Positions 1 through 8,909 of a stretch of 64,000 nucleotides of DNA are shown in pieces. The notes under the pieces were generated by a model, which made no database searches, was not told the origin of the DNA, and saw only the letters and a list, made by a program, of their open reading frames with translations. The DNA comes from Massilia aurea (GTDB lineage: Bacteria > Pseudomonadota > Gammaproteobacteria > Burkholderiales > Burkholderiaceae_D): contig NZ_JANUGZ010000006.1 of NCBI RefSeq assembly GCF_024753205.1, positions 1-64,000 of the forward strand, read 5' to 3'. Each line of letters begins with the position of its first letter. Position 1 is the first letter of the stretch. The position numbers and the translations under genes are program-made.

Positions 1-321
1 CTCGACATTCAACTTACCAAAGCCGGGGTCAGGTCTGACAATTGGACACGATCTCGACAGTCAACCAGTCCGGCTTCGCTGGCATCGCCCATGTCGAATC
101 TAAACAAGCCATCATTGGAAGCAAAAAACCGGGGACAGGTCTGACATTCGGACACGACCTCGACATTCAACTTAACAAAGCTGGGGTCAGGTCTGACAAT
201 TGGACGCGATCTCGACAGTCAACCGGTCCGGCTTAGCTGGCATCGCCCATGTCGGATCTGAATAAGCCATCATTGTAAGTGGTTAAAGCTGAGGTCGTGT
301 CCGAATGTCAGACCTGACCCC
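1..321. repeat. Tandem of two ~158-bp repeat units with palindromic arms
   Basis: Two direct copies of a unit beginning CTCGACATTCAACTTA start at 1 and 159. Each contains the motif GGGGTCAGGTCTGACA (25-40 and 183-198), and a variant reads GGGGACAGGTCTGACA at 131-146. The tract ends with the same motif inverted, TGTCAGACCTGACCCC (306-321), so the outer arms face each other as in REP/BIME-type elements. Small open frames inside are an accident of the repeat. No gene is supported in 1-383. The arms resemble in style, but not in sequence, the repeats at 37551-37712. Confidence 0.75.
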
Positions 322-338
322 GGCTGTGCTACAGGACG

Positions 339-367
339 AAAAAAAACGCCTCCGAAGAGGCGTTTTT
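339..367 (-). terminator. Rho-independent terminator of purL
   Basis: A stem AACGCCTC/GAGGCGTT with a CGAA loop lies 17 bp past the purL stop codon. On the minus strand it is followed by a run of U residues (the A run at 339-346). The T run on the other side makes it potentially bidirectional. Confidence 0.85.
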
Positions 368-383
368 CATGTCAGTCAACCGA

Positions 384-3300
384 TCAGCCAACCCACTTGC
401 GCGCGTTGCGGAACATCCGCATCCATGGCGACTCGTCACCCCAGGATTCCGGCGCCCACGAATGCACCGAGGCGCGGAACACGCGCTCGGCGTGCGGCAT
501 CAGGACCGTGAAGCGCCCGTCGGCCGTCGTCACCGACGTCAGTCCGCCCGGCGAGCCGTTCGGGTTGAACGGGTACGTCTCGGTGGCCTGGCCGCGGTTG
601 TCGACGAAGCGCATCGCCTTGATCGATGCGTCGTAGTCGCCCGTCAGCGAGAAGTCGGCGAAGCCTTCGCCGTGCGCGATGGCGATTGGCGCGTGCGTGC
701 CGGCCATGCCCCGGAAGAAGATCGATGGCGAGTCCAGCACTTCGACCATGCCGAAGCGCGCTTCGAATTGCTCCGACTTGTTGCGCGTGAACTTCGGCCA
801 TGCCTGTGCACCCGGGATGATCGATTTCAGGTTGCTCATCATCTGGCAGCCGTTGCAGACGCCCAGGCCGAAGGTGTCCTGGCGCGCGAAGAAGCGGGCG
901 AACTGATCCGACAGCTGCGGGTTGAACAGGATGGTCTTGGCCCAGCCTTCGCCAGCGCCCAGCACGTCACCGTACGAGAAGCCGCCCACAGCGATCACGC
1001 CATGGAAGTCGTCCAGTTTGGCGCGCCCGGCAATCAGGTCGCTCATGTGCACGTCGATGGCCGCGAAGCCCGCCTGATGCATGACCCACGCAGTCTCGAT
1101 GTGCGAGTTGACGCCCTGCTCGCGCAGGATCGCCACGCGCGGACGCTTGCCGGTTGCGATGAACGGTGCAGCGACATCCTCGTCCAGGTTGAAGCTGATC
1201 TTCGGCGTCATGCCGATATCGTGCTCGTCGAGCAGGCGGTCGTATTCGGCGTCCGCGCACTCCGGATTGTCGCGCAGGCGCGCGATGCGCCAACTGGTCT
1301 CGCTCCACAGGCGGTGCAGGCTGCTGCGCTTTTCGTTGTAGATGACTTTCGCGTCGCGCGTAAATTCGATGGCGCCGCGGTCATTGAGCTTGCCGATGAT
1401 ATGGCTGCAGGCGCCCAGGTTCGCTTCGCGCAGCACGTTCATGACGGCCGTCTTGTCGTCCGTGCGTACCTGGAATACGGCGCCCAGTTCTTCGCTGAAC
1501 AGCGCGCGCAGCGTCATTTCGTTGCGGCGCTCGGCTACCTGGCCAGCCCAGTTCTTGGCATCGCCCCAGTCGGCGCCGTGCCCGCTCTCCATCGTCAGGA
1601 TGTCGAGGTTGACCGACACGCCGGTGCGGCCAGCGAAGGCCATTTCGGCCAGCGTCGCGAACAGGCCGCCGTCCGAACGGTCGTGGTAAGCCAGCAGCTT
1701 GCCATCCTTGTTCAGCGCCTGGATCGCGCCGAACAGCGCTTTCAGGTCGTCCGGCGAATCGACGTCCGGCACCGAGTCACCCAGTTGCTGCGTGACTTGC
1801 GCCAGGATCGACGCGCCCAGGCGGTTCTTGCCACGGCCCAGGTCGACCAGGATCAGGGCGGTCTCGCCCGCATCGGTCCGCAGTTGCGGCGTCAGCGAGC
1901 GGCGGATGTCGGCCACCGGCGCGAACGCCGAGACGATCAGCGATACCGGCGAGATCACGGCCTTGGCGGCGCCTTCGTCGTTCCAGGTCGTGCGCATCGA
2001 CAGCGAATCCTTGCCGACCGGGATCGACACGCCCAGCGCCGGGCACAGTTCCATGCCGACGGCTTTCACGGTGTCGAACAGTGCAGCGTCCTGGCCCGGC
2101 TGGCCGCAGGCCGCCATCCAGTTGGCCGACAGCTTGATGTCCGAGATGTCGTCGATCGCGGCGGCCGCGATATTCATGATCGACTCGGCCACGGCCATCC
2201 GGCCCGACGCAGCGGCATCGATGACGGCCAGCGGCGTGCGCTCGCCCATTGCCATCGCTTCACCGAGGAAGCCGTCGTACGCCATTGCCGTGACGGCGCA
2301 ATCGGCCACCGGCACCTGCCACGGGCCGACCATCTGGTCGCGCACCGTCATGCCGCCAACCGTGCGGTCGCCGATCGTGATCAGGAACGATTTGTCGCCC
2401 ACGGTTGGATTCTGCAGCACGCGGCGCGCCGCTTCGACCAGCTCGATGCCCGTCAGGTCCACTGGCGGGAACGTGTTCTGCACATGCTGCACGTCGCGCG
2501 TCATCTTCGGCGGTTTGCCGAGCAGGACGTCCATTGGCATGTCGACCGGTGACGCATTCGGGCCACCGGCCTGCTCTTCGTCGAGCAGGCGCAGTTGACG
2601 CTCTTCGGTCGCGGTGCCGACGACGGCAAACGGGCAGCGCTCACGCTCGCACAGCGCGGCGAACTTCGCCAGGCTCTCGGGGGCGATCGCGAGCACGTAG
2701 CGCTCCTGCGATTCATTCGACCAGATTTCTTTCGGCGCCAGGCCGCTTTCTTCGAGCGGCACCTTGCGCAAATTGAAGATCGCACCGCGCTTGGCGTCGT
2801 TGACGATTTCGGGGAACGCATTGGACAAGCCGCCCGCGCCCACGTCGTGGATCGAGATGATCGGATTGTGCGCGCCCAGCTGCCAGCAGCCGTTGATCAC
2901 TTCCTGTGCGCGGCGCTCCATCTCCGGGTTGCCGCGCTGGACCGAGTCGAAGTCCAGGTCGGCCGTGTTGGTGCCGGTGGCCATCGACGACGCGGCGCTG
3001 CCGCCCATGCCGATGCGCATGCCAGGGCCGCCCAGCTGGATCAGCAGGCTGCCGACCGGGATTTCATCTTTGTGCGTGTGCGCGGCCGAGATGCTGCCGA
3101 TGCCGCCGGCGATCATGATCGGCTTGTGATAGCCGTAGACCGCGCCGGCTGCGCCGACGTTTTGTTCGTAGGTACGGAAGTAGCCGCCCAGGACCGGCCG
3201 GCCGAATTCATTACTGAATGCGGCGCCGCCGATCGGGCCTTCAATCATGATCTGCAGTGGCGAGGCGATGCGTTCCGGCTTGCCATACAGCGCATCCGAG

Positions 3301-4415
3301 CGCACCTGGCTCGTCACGTCCGACGCGTTTTCCCACGGCCGCACGGCGTCAGGGATTACCAGGTTCGAGACCGTGAAGCCGGCCAGGCCCGCCTTCGGCT
3401 TGGCACCGCGGCCCGTTGCGCCTTCGTCGCGGATTTCGCCGCCGGCGCCGGTCGAGGCGCCCGGGAATGGCGAGATCGCGGTCGGGTGATTGTGCGTTTC
3501 GACCTTCATCAGGGTGTGCACGAGCTCCGTCGACGGGCCGTACTCTTCACCGTCGCGCGGGAAGAACCGGGTCACGGTCGCGCCTTCGATGATCGACGAG
3601 TTGTCGCTGTAGGCAACGACGGTGCCGCGCGGGTTCAGCTGGTGCGTGTTCTTGATCATGCCGAACAGCGAGATGCTCTGCTTCTCGCCGTCGATGACCC
3701 AATCGGCATTGAAGATCTTGTGGCGGCAGTGCTCCGAGTTCGCCTGGGCGAACATCATCAGCTCGACGTCGGTCGGGTTGCGCTGCGCTTTCGTGAACGC
3801 GTCGTTCAGGTAATCGACTTCGTCGTCCGACATCGCCAGACCGAGTTCGGTGTTGGCGCGCACCAGTGCGGCGCGGCCAAGACCCAGCACGTCGATGCTC
3901 TCGAGCTGCTTGCCTTCGAGTTCATTGAACAGGTGCTGCGCGTCGTCGGCGTTGCGCAGGACGGTATCGGTCATGCGGTCGTGCAGCAGGCCGATGACCG
4001 CCTGCAGCTCGTCGTCCGCCAGCTTCTTGGGCGCGCCGAAGCTGCTGCCCAGGATGCCGGTCTTGAGCACGACGGTATAGCCGATGCCGCGCTCGATACG
4101 GTGGACATGGCCCATGCCGCAGTTGCGCGCGATATCGGTCGCTTTCGAGGCCCACGGTGAAATGGTGCCCAGGCGCGGGATGACGAAGAATGCTTCGGTC
4201 ACGCCTTCGTACAGGGTCTCCGGCGCAGGCTCGCCATAGGTGAGCATGGCCGACAGGCGCGACGTATCGTCGATGGACAAAGGCGCGCTGGTGTCGATGA
4301 AATGGTAGAAACGGCCCTGGACGGCGGCGATCGACGGGGCGACAGCTTGCAGTTGGCTCAGGAGGCGTTGGCTACGGAAGGCGGACAGGGCATTGGAACC
4401 CGGCAGAATCAACAT
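384..4415 (-). CDS. purL: Phosphoribosylformylglycinamidine synthase (FGAM synthase, large fused form)
   Basis: This is the fourth step of de novo purine synthesis: FGAR + glutamine + ATP gives FGAM, in the cytoplasm. The 1343-residue length matches the single-chain PurL of Gram-negative bacteria, which fuses the PurS-like, PurL and PurQ modules. Visible signatures are the metal/ATP-loop region HNHPTAISPFPGASTG, the second nucleotide-binding repeat around VSIPVGKDSLSMRT, and the C-terminal class I glutaminase with the nucleophile-cysteine motif GVCNGCQ and the later HGEG. The start at 4415 gives the family-typical N-terminus MLILPGSNALS. A TATAAT-like -10 on the minus strand (4470-4475) lies about 55 bp upstream. 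It is a monocistronic unit with its own terminator. Very secure. Confidence 0.98.
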   Translation of the reverse strand: MLILPGSNALSAFRSQRLLSQLQAVAPSIAAVQGRFYHFIDTSAPLSIDDTSRLSAMLTYGEPAPETLYEGVTEAFFVIPRLGTISPWASKATDIARNCGMGHVHRIERGIGYTVVLKTGILGSSFGAPKKLADDELQAVIGLLHDRMTDTVLRNADDAQHLFNELEGKQLESIDVLGLGRAALVRANTELGLAMSDDEVDYLNDAFTKAQRNPTDVELMMFAQANSEHCRHKIFNADWVIDGEKQSISLFGMIKNTHQLNPRGTVVAYSDNSSIIEGATVTRFFPRDGEEYGPSTELVHTLMKVETHNHPTAISPFPGASTGAGGEIRDEGATGRGAKPKAGLAGFTVSNLVIPDAVRPWENASDVTSQVRSDALYGKPERIASPLQIMIEGPIGGAAFSNEFGRPVLGGYFRTYEQNVGAAGAVYGYHKPIMIAGGIGSISAAHTHKDEIPVGSLLIQLGGPGMRIGMGGSAASSMATGTNTADLDFDSVQRGNPEMERRAQEVINGCWQLGAHNPIISIHDVGAGGLSNAFPEIVNDAKRGAIFNLRKVPLEESGLAPKEIWSNESQERYVLAIAPESLAKFAALCERERCPFAVVGTATEERQLRLLDEEQAGGPNASPVDMPMDVLLGKPPKMTRDVQHVQNTFPPVDLTGIELVEAARRVLQNPTVGDKSFLITIGDRTVGGMTVRDQMVGPWQVPVADCAVTAMAYDGFLGEAMAMGERTPLAVIDAAASGRMAVAESIMNIAAAAIDDISDIKLSANWMAACGQPGQDAALFDTVKAVGMELCPALGVSIPVGKDSLSMRTTWNDEGAAKAVISPVSLIVSAFAPVADIRRSLTPQLRTDAGETALILVDLGRGKNRLGASILAQVTQQLGDSVPDVDSPDDLKALFGAIQALNKDGKLLAYHDRSDGGLFATLAEMAFAGRTGVSVNLDILTMESGHGADWGDAKNWAGQVAERRNEMTLRALFSEELGAVFQVRTDDKTAVMNVLREANLGACSHIIGKLNDRGAIEFTRDAKVIYNEKRSSLHRLWSETSWRIARLRDNPECADAEYDRLLDEHDIGMTPKISFNLDEDVAAPFIATGKRPRVAILREQGVNSHIETAWVMHQAGFAAIDVHMSDLIAGRAKLDDFHGVIAVGGFSYGDVLGAGEGWAKTILFNPQLSDQFARFFARQDTFGLGVCNGCQMMSNLKSIIPGAQAWPKFTRNKSEQFEARFGMVEVLDSPSIFFRGMAGTHAPIAIAHGEGFADFSLTGDYDASIKAMRFVDNRGQATETYPFNPNGSPGGLTSVTTADGRFTVLMPHAERVFRASVHSWAPESWGDESPWMRMFRNARKWVG

Positions 4416-4547
4416 GGCTTGGACAGTCGGTTGATGCAGCGTCGCTGCTAGGGTGGAAGATAGGCCGGTATTATACAGCCTCGCCCCTCTGGCCGGGCCG
4501 CCATCGACGACCGACAGCCACCCCGCGCACGCAGCGAGTCGGTTTCC

Positions 4548-4576
4548 TTGATCGATTCGGCACTTGCCGGTATCTT
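4548..4576 (+). promoter_or_regulatory. Sigma-70-type promoter for the receiver-TPR gene
   Basis: TTGATC (4548-4553), a 17-bp spacer and TATCTT (4571-4576) lie 65 bp upstream of the ATG at 4641. A TTG at 4548 could open the frame earlier, but it sits inside the -35 hexamer, which argues for the later ATG as the true start. Confidence 0.5.
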
Positions 4577-4640
4577 AACGGTGGACAATCTTGCGATGTG
4601 CGCCGTCCGGCGTACGCGGCCAGAGCAGACGAGAGCGACG

Positions 4641-6272
4641 ATGCAAGAAAACGCGAACCTGGCGGTGCTGGTGGTCGATCCCAATCCGGGCATGCGCACC
4701 AGCCTGCAAAACATGCTGGGCCTGGCCGGCATCACGAAGATCGAACACGCGGTCAATGCCAACACGGCGATCCGCCAGCTGCAGCAGCGCGCGTTCGACA
4801 TCATCCTGTGCGAATACGACCTGGCCAGCGGCGCGGGCGAAGGCCAGGACGGCCAGCAACTGCTGGAAGACCTGCGCCAGCATCGCCTGATTACGCCGTC
4901 GACCATTTTCATCATGCTCACCTCCGAGGCCGAGCGCGACAAGGTCGTCAGCGCCGCCGAACTGGCTCCCACCGATTACCTGCTCAAGCCATTCACGGTG
5001 GACTTGATCAGCACGCGCATCAAGCGCGCCCTTGATCGGCGCGGCGCCCTGCTCCCGGCCTGGCAGCTGGCCGCGCAAGGCAGGCTGCGCGAGGCGATCC
5101 TTGCGTGCGCCAACGGCGCCCAGGCGCAGCCGCGCTTCGCGGCCGACCTCGCACGCGTGCGCGCCGAACTGCACACGACGCTGGGCGAACACGCCGAGGC
5201 TGCCGCCGTCTACCGCGACGTGCTGGCCGAACGCCCGCTGGGCTGGGCGGCGCTGGGCCTGGCGCGCACGCTGCTCGCGCTGGGCCAGGGTGATGACGCC
5301 CGCGCGATCCTCGAAGAACTGCTGGCGACCAACCCGCGCCTGATGGCCGGCTACGACCTGCTCGCGCGCTGCCTTGAAGCAGACGGCGAGCCGGCACTGG
5401 CCCAGACCGTGCTGGCCGATGCAGTGGCCATCTCGCCGCACGTCGTGGGGCGCCTGCGCAAGCTGGGCGAGCTCGCACTGGCCACCGGCGACATGGCCGT
5501 GGCCGAGACGTCGTTCCGCCAGGTCGTGGGCAAGGCGCGCTACTCGGCGTTTCGCGATCCCGAAGACCACGTCAGCCTCGTCAAGACGCTGGTGGCGCGC
5601 GGCGACCTGCTGCAGGCCAGCGGCGCAATCCGCGACCTGGAACGCACGCTGCGCGCGGCCCCGGGCTACGATGCCTGCCACGCCTATGCCAACGCGCTCC
5701 TGCACGACAAGACCGGCAACAGCGGCGCCGCCGTGGCCGGCCTGCAGAACGCCGTGTCGGCGGTGCGCGCCAACAATGCGCTGTCTTCCAGCCTGAAACT
5801 CGAACTGGCGCGCGCCTGTCTGGCGCACCGGCTCGACGAGCAGGCCGCCGGCGTGATGCTGACCGTGGTGAACGACGCCAGCAGCGGCGTCTCGCCCGAC
5901 CAGGCGATGACGGTGTTCGTGAACGCCGGCCGCACCGACCTGCTGGACAACATGGACCAGCAGCTCAAGGCGCAGGCGCATATCCTGCTGGGCGTGGCCG
6001 ATGAAAAACGCAATATGGGCGACGTGCGCGGCGCGGTCCAGACGCTGCGCGAAGCGCTGCACCTGGCGCCGCGCAATCTGCAGGTGATGGCCGCCACCGC
6101 TGGCGGCATCCTGCGCCAAATTAACGAACTGGGCTGGGACCATCCGCTGGGCCAGACCGCCGCCGGTCTGCTGGACGGCATCCGGGCCCAGGATGCGCAG
6201 CATCCACGGCTGGCGACGCTGACCGAGGAATACCAGGCGGCGCGGCGCAAGTACGGTATCGCGGCCGGCTGA
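4641..6272 (+). CDS. Response-regulator receiver domain fused to TPR repeats
   Basis: A 543-residue cytoplasmic protein. Residues 5-120 form a CheY-like receiver with acidic Asp13, the conserved Thr94 (IFIMLTSEAE) and Lys116 (YLLKPF). The phosphoacceptor position reads Cys-Glu58-Tyr-Asp, so Glu replaces the usual Asp. The rest is a helical TPR array (about residues 145-540) rich in AxxLGxxAxAxxxxRxxL-type helices. TPR-receiver proteins of this layout are known in betaproteobacteria, but their targets are mostly unknown. The start at 4641 is chosen because it begins just before the first beta strand and follows a purine-rich GAGAGCGACG. It is followed after 11 bp by the Sel1 protein gene. A role in signalling is inferred from domains only. 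Confidence 0.85.
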   Translation: MQENANLAVLVVDPNPGMRTSLQNMLGLAGITKIEHAVNANTAIRQLQQRAFDIILCEYDLASGAGEGQDGQQLLEDLRQHRLITPSTIFIMLTSEAERDKVVSAAELAPTDYLLKPFTVDLISTRIKRALDRRGALLPAWQLAAQGRLREAILACANGAQAQPRFAADLARVRAELHTTLGEHAEAAAVYRDVLAERPLGWAALGLARTLLALGQGDDARAILEELLATNPRLMAGYDLLARCLEADGEPALAQTVLADAVAISPHVVGRLRKLGELALATGDMAVAETSFRQVVGKARYSAFRDPEDHVSLVKTLVARGDLLQASGAIRDLERTLRAAPGYDACHAYANALLHDKTGNSGAAVAGLQNAVSAVRANNALSSSLKLELARACLAHRLDEQAAGVMLTVVNDASSGVSPDQAMTVFVNAGRTDLLDNMDQQLKAQAHILLGVADEKRNMGDVRGAVQTLREALHLAPRNLQVMAATAGGILRQINELGWDHPLGQTAAGLLDGIRAQDAQHPRLATLTEEYQAARRKYGIAAG

Positions 6273-6283
6273 ACGACGTGCTC

Positions 6284-7591
6284 ATGACCCGCATGCAAGC
6301 CGTACTGCTGTACGTTGCCATCGGCGCGACTGCCGTCATCGGAACCGGCACGGCACGCGCCGCGGACGCGCAGTCGGCACTCAAGTACGATTTGTACGCC
6401 TGCCAGCGCCCCGTCTGGCCCGCTGCCGCGCTGGCCCAGCACGCCAGCGGCACCACCACGCTCGAATTACGCATCCACGAACAAGGCTATCTCCTCGACG
6501 CGCGCGTGACCGGTTCTGCGGGCCGGGCCGACCTGGACGAGGCTGCGCTCGACAGCACGCGCGGTTGCACCTATCACGCGGTGGTGTCCACGGGCGACGC
6601 GCCGGGCGGCTGGCTCAAGACGCAATTCAAATGGTCATACAACGGCACATTCGCCGCGCCCGACGCGTCGCTGCTGGCGGCCACTAAGGCGCAGGCGAGC
6701 GGCGGCGATCCGGCTGCCCAGAACCGGCTCGGCACCTGGTACGAGCGCGGTACCCACGTCAAGACCGATCTTGTACAAGCCGCGCTCTGGTACGAAAGGG
6801 CGGCGCGGGCCGGCAATGCCCATGCACAGAACAATCTGGGCGTCCTGTCCCTGCGCGGCGCTGGCGTACCGCGCGATCGGCAGAAGGCAACCTGGTGGTA
6901 CGCACAGGCGGCCGCACAGGGGCATGGCTGGGCCCAGGCCAACCTGGCCTGGAGCTACCAGCATGGCCTGGGCAACGACCTCGACCCCGAACTGGCCACG
7001 TACTGGCTGACGCAAGCTGCCGATGGCGGCCTTCCTGACGCCCAGGTACGACTCGGCACTATGCTGATGCGCAGTGCAGTCAACGACGATGAACGCCATA
7101 CCGCTGCCGGCTGGCTGGCGCGCGCTGCGGCGCAGGATGACCCATCCGGGTTGTACCTGCTGGGCCGCACGTACGAGCTGGGCCTCGGCAATGCGCAGGA
7201 CGACGTCGAGGCAGCAGCGCTGTACCGCAAGGCACTGGGCCGTAGCGACGGGCGGGCCGAGACTGCCCTCGGCGCCCTGCTCGATACGCTGCGCGCGCAG
7301 CCGCAGGCTGACGATGAGGCGGCGCTCCTGTACGAGCGCGCCATGGGAGCGCGCCACGCGACGGCGTTCTACCGGTATGGGCTGCTGCTGGAGCAGCGCG
7401 GCGAAGAAGCGCTGGCGGTCGCCCTGTACCAGCACGCCGCCGCGCAGCGCAACTGCGACGCCGTGCTCAGATATGTGCAATTGCGGCCTGCGGTGCTGGT
7501 GGCCGATCCCCGGGACAGCCATCCGCCGCATTGGGCACAGCGACAACGCTGGTGCAGCACCGACCCCGCACTGCAGCCGCGCTTCGAATGA
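6284..7591 (+). CDS. Exported TonB-like / Sel1-repeat protein
   Basis: A signal peptide (residues 1 to about 25, ending TARA-AD) precedes a region resembling a TonB C-terminal fold (beta strands TTTLELRIHEQGYLLDARVT, a central Cys and a WLKTQFKW strand). A Sel1-like repeat array follows from about residue 135 to 390 (motifs such as AQNNLGVLSLRGAGV and GLYLLGRTYELGLG). Sel1 repeats are protein-interaction scaffolds; no enzymatic motif is visible. The ATG at 6284 is preferred over the GTG at 6278 and the ATG at 6293. It probably shares a transcript with the upstream receiver-TPR gene. The function is unknown; a periplasmic scaffold is the best guess. Confidence 0.8.
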   Translation: MTRMQAVLLYVAIGATAVIGTGTARAADAQSALKYDLYACQRPVWPAAALAQHASGTTTLELRIHEQGYLLDARVTGSAGRADLDEAALDSTRGCTYHAVVSTGDAPGGWLKTQFKWSYNGTFAAPDASLLAATKAQASGGDPAAQNRLGTWYERGTHVKTDLVQAALWYERAARAGNAHAQNNLGVLSLRGAGVPRDRQKATWWYAQAAAQGHGWAQANLAWSYQHGLGNDLDPELATYWLTQAADGGLPDAQVRLGTMLMRSAVNDDERHTAAGWLARAAAQDDPSGLYLLGRTYELGLGNAQDDVEAAALYRKALGRSDGRAETALGALLDTLRAQPQADDEAALLYERAMGARHATAFYRYGLLLEQRGEEALAVALYQHAAAQRNCDAVLRYVQLRPAVLVADPRDSHPPHWAQRQRWCSTDPALQPRFE

Positions 7592-7619
7592 TCCTGCAAC
7601 CGGACCACGATCACCTACC

Positions 7620-7859
7620 ATGGCATTGCTCTCTCTCGCTCTGACGCTGCTGTCGGCCCTGACCTTCTGGCTCGCCATCCCGATCTTCATCCTGCCACCG
7701 CTGGGCGCGTATGCCGGTTATCGGGCGTATCGCGCACATCTAGAACGGCAACCGCGCGTGAGCCGGAGTCGGAAACTGCTGTGGATGCTGCCCATGCTGC
7801 TGGCCATCGTTGCCATGCCTCTCGAACTGTACGTGCTCAACGCCGGCTATCGCGTCTAG
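7620..7859 (+). CDS. Small two-helix membrane protein, hypothetical
   Basis: A 79-residue frame opens 28 bp after the Sel1 gene with MALLSLALTL. Two hydrophobic segments (about residues 2-32 and 54-76) are separated by a basic loop rich in Arg (YRAYRAHLERQPRVSRSRK), the charge pattern of a real inner-membrane protein. The ribosome-binding site is poor, so translation may depend on coupling with the upstream gene. I recognise no family. Confidence 0.55.
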   Translation: MALLSLALTLLSALTFWLAIPIFILPPLGAYAGYRAYRAHLERQPRVSRSRKLLWMLPMLLAIVAMPLELYVLNAGYRV

Positions 7860-7940
7860 GCCCGCAAACTTGACGCACTGCACAAGTTACGGTCTACTGT
7901 CGATGTCATTGTTACTACAGCGGCCCGTTCGCATTCCATT

Positions 7941-8909
7941 TTGCTCGACCTAATTAACGCCCTTCCCCGCAACCTTTTCCTGCCTCCCACCAGCCTGTTT
8001 TTGATCATCGCGCTGGGTTTATTGCTGTGGCGTTTCCGGCCCAGGGCCGGGCGCATCATCGCCGGCACCGGGCTCGCCCTGCTGACTTTCATGTCGAGCA
8101 ATGCGGGATCGAGCTTCCTGGTCGGACCGCTGGAGCAGCTGACCAAGCCACTGGCCCGGCCGGAAAGCGCCGGCGCCCAGGCCATCGTCGTGCTGGCAGC
8201 GGGCCGATTGCGCAGCGCGGGCGAATACGACAACCGCGACATCCCCGACCACACCGCACTGGCGCGCCTGCGCTACGGCGCGCACCTGCAGCGGCGCACT
8301 GGCCTGCCCATTCTGGTCACGGGTGGCAATGGCGGCAGCGGCGTCGATCCTGCCCAGATCGACATGGGGTACACCAAGGCCGACGCCATGGCCAGGGCGC
8401 TGCGCGAGGATTTCGGGGTGCCGGTCAAGTGGATCGAGCGGCGCTCGCGCGACACGGGCGAGAATGCCATCTACAGCAATGTGCTGCTGCGCCCGGCGGG
8501 GATCAAACGGATTTTGCTCGTGACCGATGCGATGCACATGCACCGCGCGCGCAATGTGTTCGAGCGCGAGGGCCTCGAGGTGGTCGAGGCGCCGACGATG
8601 TTCGTCTACAACCCGAATTACGGATTCGACGCGTGGCTGCCAAGCGCGGAAGGCATGCGGCGCTCGTGGTATGCAACCTATGAGCTGCTGGGCCTTGCCT
8701 GGTACCGGATCCGGGATCGCGAAGCACCGGGAGCCAAGCAGGATGCGGTAGCAAGTCCGCCGCGCAAGACGACCGTGGCGCCGCCGTTGACACCAGCACC
8801 AGCGCTGCGGACAGCACCGGTGCTACAGACAGCACCGGCACCCGAAAAAACACCGGCGCCCGACAAAGCACCGGCGCCGGCGCAGGCACCGGCGCCGGCA
8901 GTGAATTAA
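7941..8909 (+). CDS. YdcF/SanA-type DUF218 membrane protein
   Basis: A 322-residue protein with one or two N-terminal transmembrane helices (about residues 12-60) and a DUF218 domain (about 80-240). Family hallmarks are AIVVLAAGR, ILVTGGNGG, ERRSRDTGENA (the conserved acidic/Asn motif) and LLVTDAMHMHRA. DUF218 proteins of this two-helix type include ElyC and YdcF, linked to envelope polysaccharide or peptidoglycan homeostasis. The frame opens with TTG at 7941; no better in-frame ATG precedes the first helix. The last 55 residues are a low-complexity Ala/Pro/Lys tail with repeated APA units. The stop codon overlaps that of the convergent FKBP gene. Confidence 0.8.
   Translation: MLDLINALPRNLFLPPTSLFLIIALGLLLWRFRPRAGRIIAGTGLALLTFMSSNAGSSFLVGPLEQLTKPLARPESAGAQAIVVLAAGRLRSAGEYDNRDIPDHTALARLRYGAHLQRRTGLPILVTGGNGGSGVDPAQIDMGYTKADAMARALREDFGVPVKWIERRSRDTGENAIYSNVLLRPAGIKRILLVTDAMHMHRARNVFEREGLEVVEAPTMFVYNPNYGFDAWLPSAEGMRRSWYATYELLGLAWYRIRDREAPGAKQDAVASPPRKTTVAPPLTPAPALRTAPVLQTAPAPEKTPAPDKAPAPAQAPAPAVN

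Noticed and set aside
42..236. Small frame of 64 codons inside the first repeats
   Set aside because: It follows the repeat sequence, has no ribosome-binding site and would be a translation of non-coding repeats.
369..2552. Long open frame of 727 codons on the plus strand
   Set aside because: It lies antisense to purL, is very rich in Arg, His, Ala and Val, and has no recognisable motif. This is the usual shadow of a GC-rich gene.
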